From an uncultured Saprospiraceae bacterium (GTDB lineage Bacteria; Bacteroidota; Bacteroidia; Chitinophagales; Saprospiraceae), in NCBI GenBank assembly GCA_938016265.1, contig CALLWB010000126.1, positions 1 to 33,269 of the forward strand: a DNA stretch of 33,269 nucleotides. The letters are read 5' to 3'. The notes beneath the pieces were generated by a model. That model was not told the origin of the DNA. It worked only from the letters and a program-made list of their open reading frames with translations, and searched no databases. A program made the translations under genes and the position numbers. Below are positions 27,401-33,269 of the stretch, one piece after another. Position 1 is the first letter of the stretch; every line of letters starts with the position of its first letter.

Positions 27401-27996
27401 GAAAAGTCAGGGATGGAGGTGGAAAGCAGGTTGTCAGAAAGGGACAAATATTCTAGTTGATGCAATTCAGAAAAGTCAGGGATAGCTCCAGATAACTGGT
27501 TGTTGGACAACGCTAAAAAACGCAAGCTATCCAAGTTGGAAAAGTCAGGAATGGAGTCTGTCAATTGGTTGTAACATAAGGACAAATAGGTTAAATCAGG
27601 TAGGGCAGAGAAGTCAGGAATTGAACCAGTTAACTGGTTGTTTTCAAGAGACAAAAACTTTAAGGCCGTCAATGGAAGGTCTGTTAAATTGCCTACTAAG
27701 TTGTTCCCTGTTGCTGTTTCAAATAAGCAGTCTGTGTTTCCGTCCAAGTCCAGACAAAAAACCCGATTATTTTCAAGGGAGACGCCGTACCAGGTATCTA
27801 TTGGTTGACTTAAATCCCAGGTATTTATCCAGTTGGCACCATTGGTGGTCGTATAAAAATTTACCAGTGCAATCGAGTCTTCCAGACGTGTTTGTCCATA
27901 CGAATCAAAGCAAACTATTAATAACAAGAAACTACAGACAGAAATGGACAAAAAGCGGTGGATCCTATTCCAAATATAAAAAAGTACTTGCTTCAT
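24496..27996 (-). CDS. Secreted LRR protein with internal and C-terminal dockerin-like pairs, 1166 aa
   Basis: The signal peptide (about 1-34) is followed by an LRR N-cap typical of Bacteroidota (about 39-105; LVNFYTTTNGANW, DTWYGVSLE). Eighteen plant-type leucine-rich repeats of 23 residues follow (109-520; LxxLxLxxNQLTGSIPDFSN), forming a protein-binding solenoid. Next come an Ig-like stretch, then a first EF-hand/dockerin-like pair (about 622-690; loops DANRNGLVEASD and DCDGNGIIDSLD), an SprB-like segment (SYLWSNGKTTSSIS), and the C-terminal shared module (about 949-1166). In this protein both tail loops are intact (DINSDHTIDGVD and DLNLDGEVNGVD), unlike in the other four carriers. The EHRNHL signature is KHRNHL here. 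No enzyme domain is visible, so a binding or scaffolding role is inferred. Confidence 0.9.
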   Translation of the reverse strand: MKQVLFYIWNRIHRFLSISVCSFLLLIVCFDSYGQTRLEDSIALVNFYTTTNGANWINTWDLSQPIDTWYGVSLENNRVFCLDLDGNTDCLFETATGNNLVGNLTDLPLTALKFLSLENNQLTGSIPDFSALPDLTYLSLCYNQLTDSIPDFSNLDSLRFLALSNNQLSGAIPDFSELHQLEYLSLSDNLLSTSIPDFSNIPQLSYLFLYANQLTGTIPSLSSLPNLLEIDFSSNQLTGAIPEFSNLTNLEQLVINENQLNGSIPDFPNFQNVIKINLYGNQLTGSIPNFSSLPSILELNLSENQLTGPIPNLQLPALKYLFLGENLLTGAIPDLSNLPSLRNINFHSNQLTGPVPYFYSLPDLESVVLKSNQLTGSIPDFSNIANLDKLDLSSNQLTGSIPDFTSLPSLRYLDLSSNNLTGVIPNFLNLPLLKYTNFSSNQLTGSIPNFTSIPSIYYLSVTHNLLTGDLPNFSNLPNLEWAYFEHNQLTGVVPEFSNLPKIVELDVKDNQFTFVSLLSSVSFLDSLTNSNGGTYQYAEQHSIPIYSSENQYFVLENEPTTNNTYHWYFDNSLVSTIPGNNHFIPLVSGWYHCEVTNSQLPNLTLFSTTIFLLSDAIVYPGDANRNGLVEASDVLYCGIAYQNSGTTRPNANGTWTPQSSNNWPSTVLGINNKHQDCDGNGIIDSLDLIIIENNFNNISPALLPKPTSPEAAYYIDVIPLSDSIINAGGNNYLRRSFDIYLKHKTSSALPVSAKGVSFSISNSNSINMYTDITNSSLGNPAELKMVEQYDSATGRLDIGLFTSSPDKPLNGPVANIIIEELLVGIDVFESKITGDAHILKVDSLEIASGQTVVFPLNNAPASFANTSTVQARVTTNEPDCMNFGKASAYVIEPGLHSYLWSNGKTTSSISNLPPGHYSLTVSSPSPTKLPAVISFELTAPQGCLNAVKLSPKIWLEGPLDPSTLLMSDQLRMKSLLPNQLIDLATATDSTAPFIFQNTGAYSIVDGIEIELRPATDPTQTINRSLALLRRNGEVVSADGYSSIDLATFSSDSVYVVFKHRNHLPVMFGPIAPGEATIDLTTQNGISFYNGVSQKKVLPGRWVLYSGDINSDHTIDGVDKQNWSLKNGNFDQYLKTDLNLDGEVNGVDRILWNRNNGIFSSLPKPTE
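26437..27672 (-). repeat. Eighteen leucine-rich repeats of 23 residues
   Basis: Units run without a gap from residue 109 to 520. Sixteen are 23 residues and two (the 9th and 18th) are 22. The consensus matches the plant-specific LRR class except that the usual second half is shortened to IPDFSNLP. Confidence 0.88.
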
Positions 27997-28337
27997 TAGT
28001 TATGAGTTACATGGTACAATTAAGTATCTAAATTTAGGGAATTTATAGGATAATTCAGGAGATGATTTTTAAGTAAAATAGTCAGCCTTAAGTGTTTTGT
28101 TTTGTTTAATCGCCTGTTAATTATGGTTTTAGGTTGTTGTTTTTGTATTTTAAATAACTGTGTTTTGGTGTTTAGGTAAAACAAATAAAATCAAGTGGCG
28201 TTCCTAATTACAATGGCAGCCACTTGATATTATTAACTCAACATTTCTTAAATCTATCTTTATAGTTTCTTGAAATGCGCCTAATTTTATAGCATACTTA
28301 CATGGTTAAAATACTGTTTTTACAGAATTGATAGCCA
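27997..28337. other. Intergenic region upstream of the LRR gene
   Basis: It contains the terminator-like hairpin at 28190-28228 and otherwise AT-rich DNA. The promoter of the LRR gene should lie at about 28000-28100; TAAATTTA there is close to the -7 consensus but no upstream TTG fits, so it is not called. Confidence 0.35.
28190..28228 (-). terminator. Rho-independent-like terminator after the lipoprotein cluster
   Basis: ATCAAGTGGC (28190-28199) and GCCACTTGAT (28219-28228) are perfect 10-base complements with a 19-base loop. On the minus strand the stem is followed directly by TTTTATTTGT. It lies about 110 bases beyond the stop of the last lipoprotein gene, which fits the end of that transcript. 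The long loop is unusual. Confidence 0.55.
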
Positions 28338-29144
28338 TTAATAACAATGTTGACAGTCGGCTGTACGAAAAACATATACATGTTCAACAACATCCTGGGT
28401 TACAACCCAAGAGCTATATCTTCTCCTTGTAGAGCTATTCCAAGGCCACTTGCAGCTTCTGAATACATAAGAGTGGTAGAATCCCGTTCTTGTTTGCCAT
28501 CGATGGAAATACCCGCTGCAACTGTAATCATACCACGCTTCCAACTTTGTCCGAAGCCCGTCTGCACTTCCATCTCCATGTGCAATAAATGCATTATTAA
28601 CAATGGGACCGGAAGTATCATGCCTTTTTGTTTTTTCGGTATCCAATTGTATATACATTTGTGCTTTGTATTTTTCTAGGACTTTGCGGAGTTCGTTTCC
28701 AAAAGTGTACTTAACAGCTTCCTCCTCGTTGGTAAATTCTTCCAAAATTTTGAAGGTGAGAAAATGGTCTGGTGTATTCCCTAAGGACGTATCCGAATCT
28801 CCATTCTCTCCATCTATGTTTTCTGCCACGTCATTATCCAATTTATCGACCGCACTTACTGCAACCACCTCCATTTTGAAGTTTTCATTGGTTAGCTGAG
28901 CATAGATGTCAGGATTGTTGGTGGATACTGCTATCTGAGCCCCTTTTCTTGGATTGTTCCTGTCTATTAGCACTAGGTTCGAAGATAAGTGACCTTGAGG
29001 TGTTTCTTGAGGTGCCCATTGTTCCTCGAGATCCTCTTCTGGTAAGTAGTCGATATGTTCATACCCGCAAGAGGTCATGAAAAAAGTAACCGCAAGCACA
29101 AACAGTGTGCAGATATAACCTGAATTTAATTTTAATGTTTTCAT
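28338..29144 (-). CDS. Lipoprotein of an unrecognised paralogous family, 268 aa (copy 3 in transcription order)
   Basis: The N-terminus is a lipoprotein signal with FFMTSC and lipidated Cys26. An acidic stretch (YLPEEDLEEQW) follows, then a domain of mixed strands and helices (about 50-170). The C-terminal region (about 190-268) shares with the two neighbouring proteins AHGDG, YxC, RTGFYHSYVFRSCKWPW, QDV and a final CQHC. Four Cys in the mature C-terminal region are conserved in all three, so disulfides or a metal site are possible. I know no family with this pattern. It differs from its paralogues by extra residues before LRTKL and is the last gene of the cluster, 53 bases after the previous one. 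Confidence 0.8.
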   Translation of the reverse strand: MKTLKLNSGYICTLFVLAVTFFMTSCGYEHIDYLPEEDLEEQWAPQETPQGHLSSNLVLIDRNNPRKGAQIAVSTNNPDIYAQLTNENFKMEVVAVSAVDKLDNDVAENIDGENGDSDTSLGNTPDHFLTFKILEEFTNEEEAVKYTFGNELRKVLEKYKAQMYIQLDTEKTKRHDTSGPIVNNAFIAHGDGSADGLRTKLEAWYDYSCSGYFHRWQTRTGFYHSYVFRSCKWPWNSSTRRRYSSWVVTQDVVEHVYVFRTADCQHCY

Positions 29145-29197
29145 AATTTTAACTTTAAAAGATAATTGTAGTTTTTAATACACGAAAGCGCTAGTTT

Positions 29198-29995
29198 TTA
29201 ACACTTATTGCACCAACTCGTATTGTAGCGAGTGAATCTTTTTAATACATCCTGAATTAACGTAAAACCAGTGTATCGTTTTCTTGAACTGGCAGTCCAG
29301 GGCCAATGGCAACTTCTGAAGGTATAACTGTACAAAAATCCTCCATTTGTGTCTCTTCCATAAATTGTGTTGTTGCAATTATAGGTATAGCGAACATGGA
29401 GTTTTGTTACAATAGAACCACCGTCGCCGTATGCTGTAAAGGCGTTTCTATCGACTGGGCCCCGACTATTCAGCGCGGAGTTGCTTACCTCGTAAAATTG
29501 AATATGCGTTCGGGCTTTGTATTTTTTCAATGTCTTTAATAGTTCATCACTGAACGTATATTGAAGAAACTCGCCTTCTTTGGTAAACTCATTCAATATT
29601 TCTAAGGTGAAAAAGTGTTCTTCACTATTTAGCAACGTTGGATCGGAGTTGATAGCTTCCTCCTCAATGTTTTCTACCATTTCTTCCTTTGCTGAATTTT
29701 CAATATCAGCTAAGGTGACTTTTTCCACGCTGATATTGGCTGCAGTAAACTGTGCCCGGATGTCAGAATTGTTGGTGGAGATAGAGATGACAGCACCGGT
29801 CATGGGGTCATTTTTGTCTGTCAAGATTAACTCCGTAGACAACCGACCACGAAGGTTTTCCTCCTCGGGAATTAGTTCTTCTTCGAAATCAAATTCTTTT
29901 GAGTATTCCATTTTTTCATACCCGCAAGAAGAAACAAAAAACATAGCTGCAAGTATTAATAATAGGCCAACTGCATTAAGTTTTAGCATTTTCAT
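29198..29995 (-). CDS. Lipoprotein of the same unrecognised family, 265 aa (copy 2)
   Basis: Lipobox FFVSSC with Cys24; acidic linker EFDFEEELIPEEE; N-terminal domain with 'ELILTDKNDPMTGAVISIS', a motif shared by all three (xLxLTDxNxxxxGAxIxxSTN); then 'YTFSDELLKTLKKYKA'. The C-terminal Cys domain has YNC, GGFLYSYTFRSCHWPW, SSRKRY, LIQDVL and ends CNKC. It is closer to the copy at 30084 (both have AYGDGGSI) than to the one at 28338. The start is fixed by the signal peptide. The mature protein is expected on a membrane surface in the envelope; which face cannot be told. Confidence 0.82.
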   Translation of the reverse strand: MKMLKLNAVGLLLILAAMFFVSSCGYEKMEYSKEFDFEEELIPEEENLRGRLSTELILTDKNDPMTGAVISISTNNSDIRAQFTAANISVEKVTLADIENSAKEEMVENIEEEAINSDPTLLNSEEHFFTLEILNEFTKEGEFLQYTFSDELLKTLKKYKARTHIQFYEVSNSALNSRGPVDRNAFTAYGDGGSIVTKLHVRYTYNCNNTIYGRDTNGGFLYSYTFRSCHWPWTASSRKRYTGFTLIQDVLKRFTRYNTSWCNKC

Positions 29996-30083
29996 AAGTA
30001 AGATTTTTGTTGATGATTGAGCCCACTTCGGAAAGTCGATTCATAATTTGGATTTTAAAAGCAATCAATTTTATTAAATCGGG

Positions 30084-30899
30084 TTAAAAAGGGTTGGCGC
30101 ATTTGCCACATTCATTGGTATTGAAAATTGTGAAATTTCTTAACACATCCTGTATTACCGAAAAACCGCTGTACCATTTTCTTTGGCTGGAATTCCATGG
30201 CCATTTGCAACTTCTGAATTTGTAACTGTAAAGGAATCCTGAATTGGTGTCCCTGCTATAGTATGGACCTGTACATCCATAACTATAATGTACCTTCAAT
30301 TTTGTTCGAATCGAACCTCCATCTCCATATGCCCAAAAACCGTTTTTCCAAACTTGTTCTGCCCGACTATCTTGTGGATTACTGGCCTTGGTTGGAAATT
30401 GAACGTGTGTACTCGCTTTGTGTTTTTTCAAAACGGCTAATAGCTCATCACTGAACGTGTATTGGATGGCTTCACCGTCACTCGTGCGTTCTTCCAATAT
30501 GGTCAATGTGAAAAAATGAATTTCTGAGTTCAGCAAAGATTCATCAGATGCTTCGTTGGTGAGGTCTACCTCTTCAGGAAGATGATCATTCTCTAATTGT
30601 GCTAAATCATTTGGAGTGATCAATTTTGCTTCCATATTCGCATCTGTTAGCAGGTGAAGAATTTCTGAAGTATTCGTAGAAACTGAAATTACTGCTCCCT
30701 TGGAATCATCGTTTTTGTCTGTCAGAACCATTCTTTTGGCGAGACGGCCTTCCGGGTATTTATTACTTACTAAAACCTCTTCTACTTCAGGAACTGGGAG
30801 CTCATCTACAATTTTGTGCTCACAGGAAGTGGTCATAGTTAAAGCAACAAGGACAAATAGCAGACTCAGCAGGCGGGAGTTAATTTTTAAAGCATTCAT
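30084..30899 (-). CDS. Lipoprotein of the same unrecognised family, 271 aa (copy 1)
   Basis: The frame is open further upstream to an ATG at 31073, but I choose the ATG at 30899 because the signal peptide with lipobox MTTSC (Cys26) begins there and the upstream 58 residues look non-coding. The rest follows the family: MVLTDKNDDSKGAVISVS, YTFSDELLAVLKKHKA, AYGDGGSIRTKL, then YGC, SGFLYSYKFRSCKWPW, SQRKWY, VIQDVL and CGKCANPF. Just before the start, AAATCTTCACTT resembles AAATCTTACTT before the next copy, so the leader region was duplicated too. It is the first gene of the cluster, so the promoter should lie in 30900-31080. Confidence 0.82.
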   Translation of the reverse strand: MNALKINSRLLSLLFVLVALTMTTSCEHKIVDELPVPEVEEVLVSNKYPEGRLAKRMVLTDKNDDSKGAVISVSTNTSEILHLLTDANMEAKLITPNDLAQLENDHLPEEVDLTNEASDESLLNSEIHFFTLTILEERTSDGEAIQYTFSDELLAVLKKHKASTHVQFPTKASNPQDSRAEQVWKNGFWAYGDGGSIRTKLKVHYSYGCTGPYYSRDTNSGFLYSYKFRSCKWPWNSSQRKWYSGFSVIQDVLRNFTIFNTNECGKCANPF

Positions 30900-31370
30900 A
30901 AGTGAAGATTTTAAATGATTGAATATAAATGTTGAATTTGTTTTGTTGAATTTTCTACTATAATTACAGTTGTCTACAATGATTTGCAATGAAATCAAAT
31001 AGTCAAATTGTATAGCAGTCAGAAGGTATTTGGTAGTACGTTTGGGGGAATACGTAGTTTTGTTTTTCCTCACATTTTTAGCAGTCAGGAAAGACAGGGA
31101 ATTGTTTTTTGTTGTTCATAATTAATATGAATCTAATTTACATCTAATATCCAACTGGTTTTGAGATTATTCTTAAAGAAAATATTCTGCGAGGAAAGGA
31201 AATAGTATTCGAATAATGCAAAACTAACTAGTTAACAGTACCTTGCACGCGGTCTTGATTCGACTAAAATAGTGAAAATTGTATGTTTTTTCCTTCAAAA
31301 AATGTAACTTTAGGCTCCTTTTATTTGAACGATTCTCCAGCAGTTAAAAGGCAATTAGCCCATTACAAAA
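30900..31370. other. Divergent intergenic region
   Basis: This lies between the lipoprotein cluster (minus) and the gene at 31371 (plus). A promoter is proposed at 31279-31312 for the plus side. For the minus side several TATTTG- and ATTTG-like stretches occur near 30985-31010 but none matches spacing and consensus well. No gene is seen. Confidence 0.35.
31279..31312 (+). promoter_or_regulatory. Candidate Bacteroidota-type promoter for the gene at 31371
   Basis: TTG at 31279-31281 and TAACTTTA at 31305-31312 (one base off TAnnTTTG) are 23 bases apart, near the spacing known for the Bacteroidota primary sigma factor. The start codon is about 58 bases further on. Confidence 0.33.
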
Positions 31371-32927
31371 ATGCCAAGCAAACCAAATAGCAAACGCAAA
31401 ATAACCGTTCTTCTAAGCGCTCTTTCTACTACTGAAAGAAGTAAGTTTATACAATTTGTCAATAGCCCCTACTTCAATACCGATCAAACCCTCGTTGCGC
31501 TTGTCACCTATCTGAATAAAGCCGTCCTTCGAAAAGTAGAGAATAAACTGACCGCCAAAAACGAAATAGAAGCCTATTCTGCAATGTTCGGAAATCCGAA
31601 ATCCGAAGCCCAACTAACCAATGGAGAACGCGCAAAACTAAACGACAAATTCAGCAGACTAAGTGCACTCGGCCTCAAGTTTCTAACCCACACCGCACTA
31701 GACAATGAAGCACCAGAAAAGACAAATCTTCTCCTACGCCAACTGCATCAAAAAAAACTAACCAGCTTTTTCGAAACCTATCGCCGCAAAGAACAAAACC
31801 AGTTAACACAAAAGTCAAAAGATAAAACGTATTACCTCCAAAACTATCAACTAGAAAGAAGTCTCTTCGAATTTCAATTCCAGTACGACATCAACAAACT
31901 ATTGAAGACAGACAATCTGGAAAAAGTGATAGAAGCGCTCGACACGTATTATCTTATTGATAGAATCCTGTTGCATTTAGCAAGCATGGCTTTGCTTACG
32001 AATGTCGGTACAAAATCCTATGACTCCAAACCGATGGAATGGATCCTCGGGCTATCCGAAATGCCTCAATACTGCGACATTCCGTCAGTCAAACTTTGCC
32101 GCACCGCCTGCTACATGGAAAGCTACAAACTGCAATCAAAAGAAACGCCAGAAAAGGACCGCGAAGCACAGGAGCATTATGAAGAACTGGTCAACCTCCT
32201 TTATCAATACGATCAGGAATTTACTCGAGCACTAAAAGAGACTTTCTACACCTTGGCCATCAACTTTTGTGCTCACCAAACGAAACTTCAAAAAAATGAC
32301 AATTTCCAGCAAAAGGGATTCGAGTTGTACGTTCAATTGGAAAATAGGGGGTTGATGTCCAGAAACAACAAAGTGAGCGCTGGAAGATTGATCAACGGAA
32401 TATCTTTCGCTTGCCATTCGGGCAATTACGACTGGGCAGAAACCCTATTTGAAAAGTACATCCCTCAAATCGATAAGCAAATTCGTAGGGGCGTTTCGTC
32501 CTTTATCCCTGGGCAAATTGCCTTTTATCGCAGCGAGTTCGAGCTAGCGGACCAACTGTTTAAAGAAACAGAACTACAACCATTCCATAGAGCCTATTCT
32601 ATAAGTTGCAAGATATTCCGATTGAAGTGCCTCTATGAAATAAACAAATACTCCTTCGGAGCAGCAAAGGTTAGATTCAAATCTGAAATCACCGCTCGAA
32701 GGAAAAGCAAAGTCTTATCAAAATCCGACAAAGAAAGCCAGATCAACTATATCCGAATCTTATCTGAGGTCTACAAAACAAGGGACGTACTAAAAATCGA
32801 AACTAAACCAAAGTTACGCAAACGCCTCGACCAAATAGAGGCCAAACTCTATAGTTTTGGACAGGTTTCGGATATACTTTGGCTGGAAAAAAAGATTCAG
32901 GACCTAGCAAGATTTATAACTCCGTAA
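31371..32927 (+). CDS. Conserved-looking helical protein of unknown function, 518 aa
   Basis: No signal peptide or membrane span is present, so it should be cytoplasmic. The N-terminus (LLSALSTTERSKFIQFVNSP, then YFNTDQTLVALVTYL) resembles a pattern I remember from long uncharacterised proteins in Saprospiraceae ('E...F..FL.SPYFN....L..L'). The remainder is almost all amphipathic helices with regular spacing (LEKVIEALDTYYLIDRILLH, AQEHYEELVNLLYQYDQEF, WAETLFEKYIPQIDKQI, RSEFELADQLFKETELQPF), suggesting a TPR-like helical array and so protein binding. Codon choice is C-rich, as in the genes at 1044 and 1709. The start at 31371 follows a plausible promoter. The function is unknown. Confidence 0.82.
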   Translation: MPSKPNSKRKITVLLSALSTTERSKFIQFVNSPYFNTDQTLVALVTYLNKAVLRKVENKLTAKNEIEAYSAMFGNPKSEAQLTNGERAKLNDKFSRLSALGLKFLTHTALDNEAPEKTNLLLRQLHQKKLTSFFETYRRKEQNQLTQKSKDKTYYLQNYQLERSLFEFQFQYDINKLLKTDNLEKVIEALDTYYLIDRILLHLASMALLTNVGTKSYDSKPMEWILGLSEMPQYCDIPSVKLCRTACYMESYKLQSKETPEKDREAQEHYEELVNLLYQYDQEFTRALKETFYTLAINFCAHQTKLQKNDNFQQKGFELYVQLENRGLMSRNNKVSAGRLINGISFACHSGNYDWAETLFEKYIPQIDKQIRRGVSSFIPGQIAFYRSEFELADQLFKETELQPFHRAYSISCKIFRLKCLYEINKYSFGAAKVRFKSEITARRKSKVLSKSDKESQINYIRILSEVYKTRDVLKIETKPKLRKRLDQIEAKLYSFGQVSDILWLEKKIQDLARFITP

Positions 32928-33269
32928 ACTAATCCCTGCGTTGGGTTAAGTTTACACTGTTTGTTAAATACTCCGTAAATTTCTTGTCTTTATTACAAGG
33001 AGATAGAATCCAATATTTCAGGAAGCTATATCAACTAAGAATAGATCCACATCTGCAATGCTACTCAATAGGTCTACTTCTTGGATTTGAATTCCTAGCG
33101 TATCGCTAGATGTTTTAAACCTTAAACTCAATTCATGCAATAGAAAATTCATTTTATGCTGAAACCTCTGCAAAACTGCGCACGTCCGTCAATTTTGATT
33201 CTCCCCGTAATCTTACTACGTCTGCGAGTCAAAATCATCGTAGAGTGCACATTTTTATTGAGTTTTCAA
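32928..33269. other. Right-edge intergenic region with a doubtful small minus-strand ORF and an inverted repeat
   Basis: A 44-codon minus-strand frame (33152 down to 33018; MNFLLHELSLRFK, ending LFLVDIAS) has protein-like composition but no known relative. Further right, AATTTTGATTC (33191-33201) and GAGTCAAAATC (33226-33236) form an imperfect inverted repeat with 9 of 11 pairs, of unknown role. No complete gene is supported. Confidence 0.3.

Noticed and set aside
30900-31073. N-terminal extension of the first lipoprotein to the ATG at 31073
   Set aside because: The lipoprotein signal begins at the internal ATG at 30899; the upstream 58 residues look like translated intergenic DNA.

Overview
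The window looks like Bacteroidota chromosome, most probably from the Saprospiria (Saprospiraceae relatives such as Lewinella or Haliscomenobacter). The DNA is AT-rich. Most large products are multidomain secreted proteins with Sec signals, beta-helices, CBM9 modules, SprB-like repeats, plant-type LRRs, and the 'GTPCDD...GNCNC.GTPI' Cys linker common in that group. No rRNA, tRNA, CRISPR array, transposase or integrase was seen. The taxonomic call rests on family knowledge, not on a marker gene.

Layout. 1-1043: a decayed or edge region on the minus strand. It holds the start of a membrane protein resembling the N-terminus of a LytS/YehU-type histidine kinase, a small ORF with a one-base frameshift, a second frameshifted ORF remnant, and a GC-rich island with two strong hairpins. 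1044-3471: three plus-strand genes (two unknown proteins and a zinc-ribbon membrane protein) and a doubtful small ORF. 3493-16047: three very large minus-strand genes for secreted beta-helix/CBM9 proteins, one with a clan GH-A-like hydrolase domain and one with a DUF4038/GH140-like glycosidase domain inserted inside a CBM9 domain. 16660-20235: a divergent gene with two tandem beta-helix units, interrupted by one in-frame TAA. 20702-24433: a fibre-like protein of 52 repeats of about 17 residues, ending in an S74-type intramolecular chaperone. 24496-27996: a secreted protein with 18 LRRs. 28338-30899: three tandem paralogous lipoproteins of an unrecognised Cys-containing family. 31371-32927: a helical protein of unknown function.

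How they fit together. Five proteins (genes at 3493, 7782, 11434, 16660/17371 and 24496) end in the same module of about 220 residues: a beta-rich part with an 'EHRNHLxVM' signature, then a pair of EF-hand/dockerin-like segments. None shows the usual type IX secretion C-terminal signal. The LRR protein keeps both calcium loops and carries a second dockerin-like pair further in. The simplest reading is a set of surface or secreted carbohydrate-active and binding proteins that share one docking or sorting tail, encoded without a SusC/SusD pair, transporter or regulator nearby. A cellulosome-like assembly is speculative, because no cohesin-like partner is visible here.
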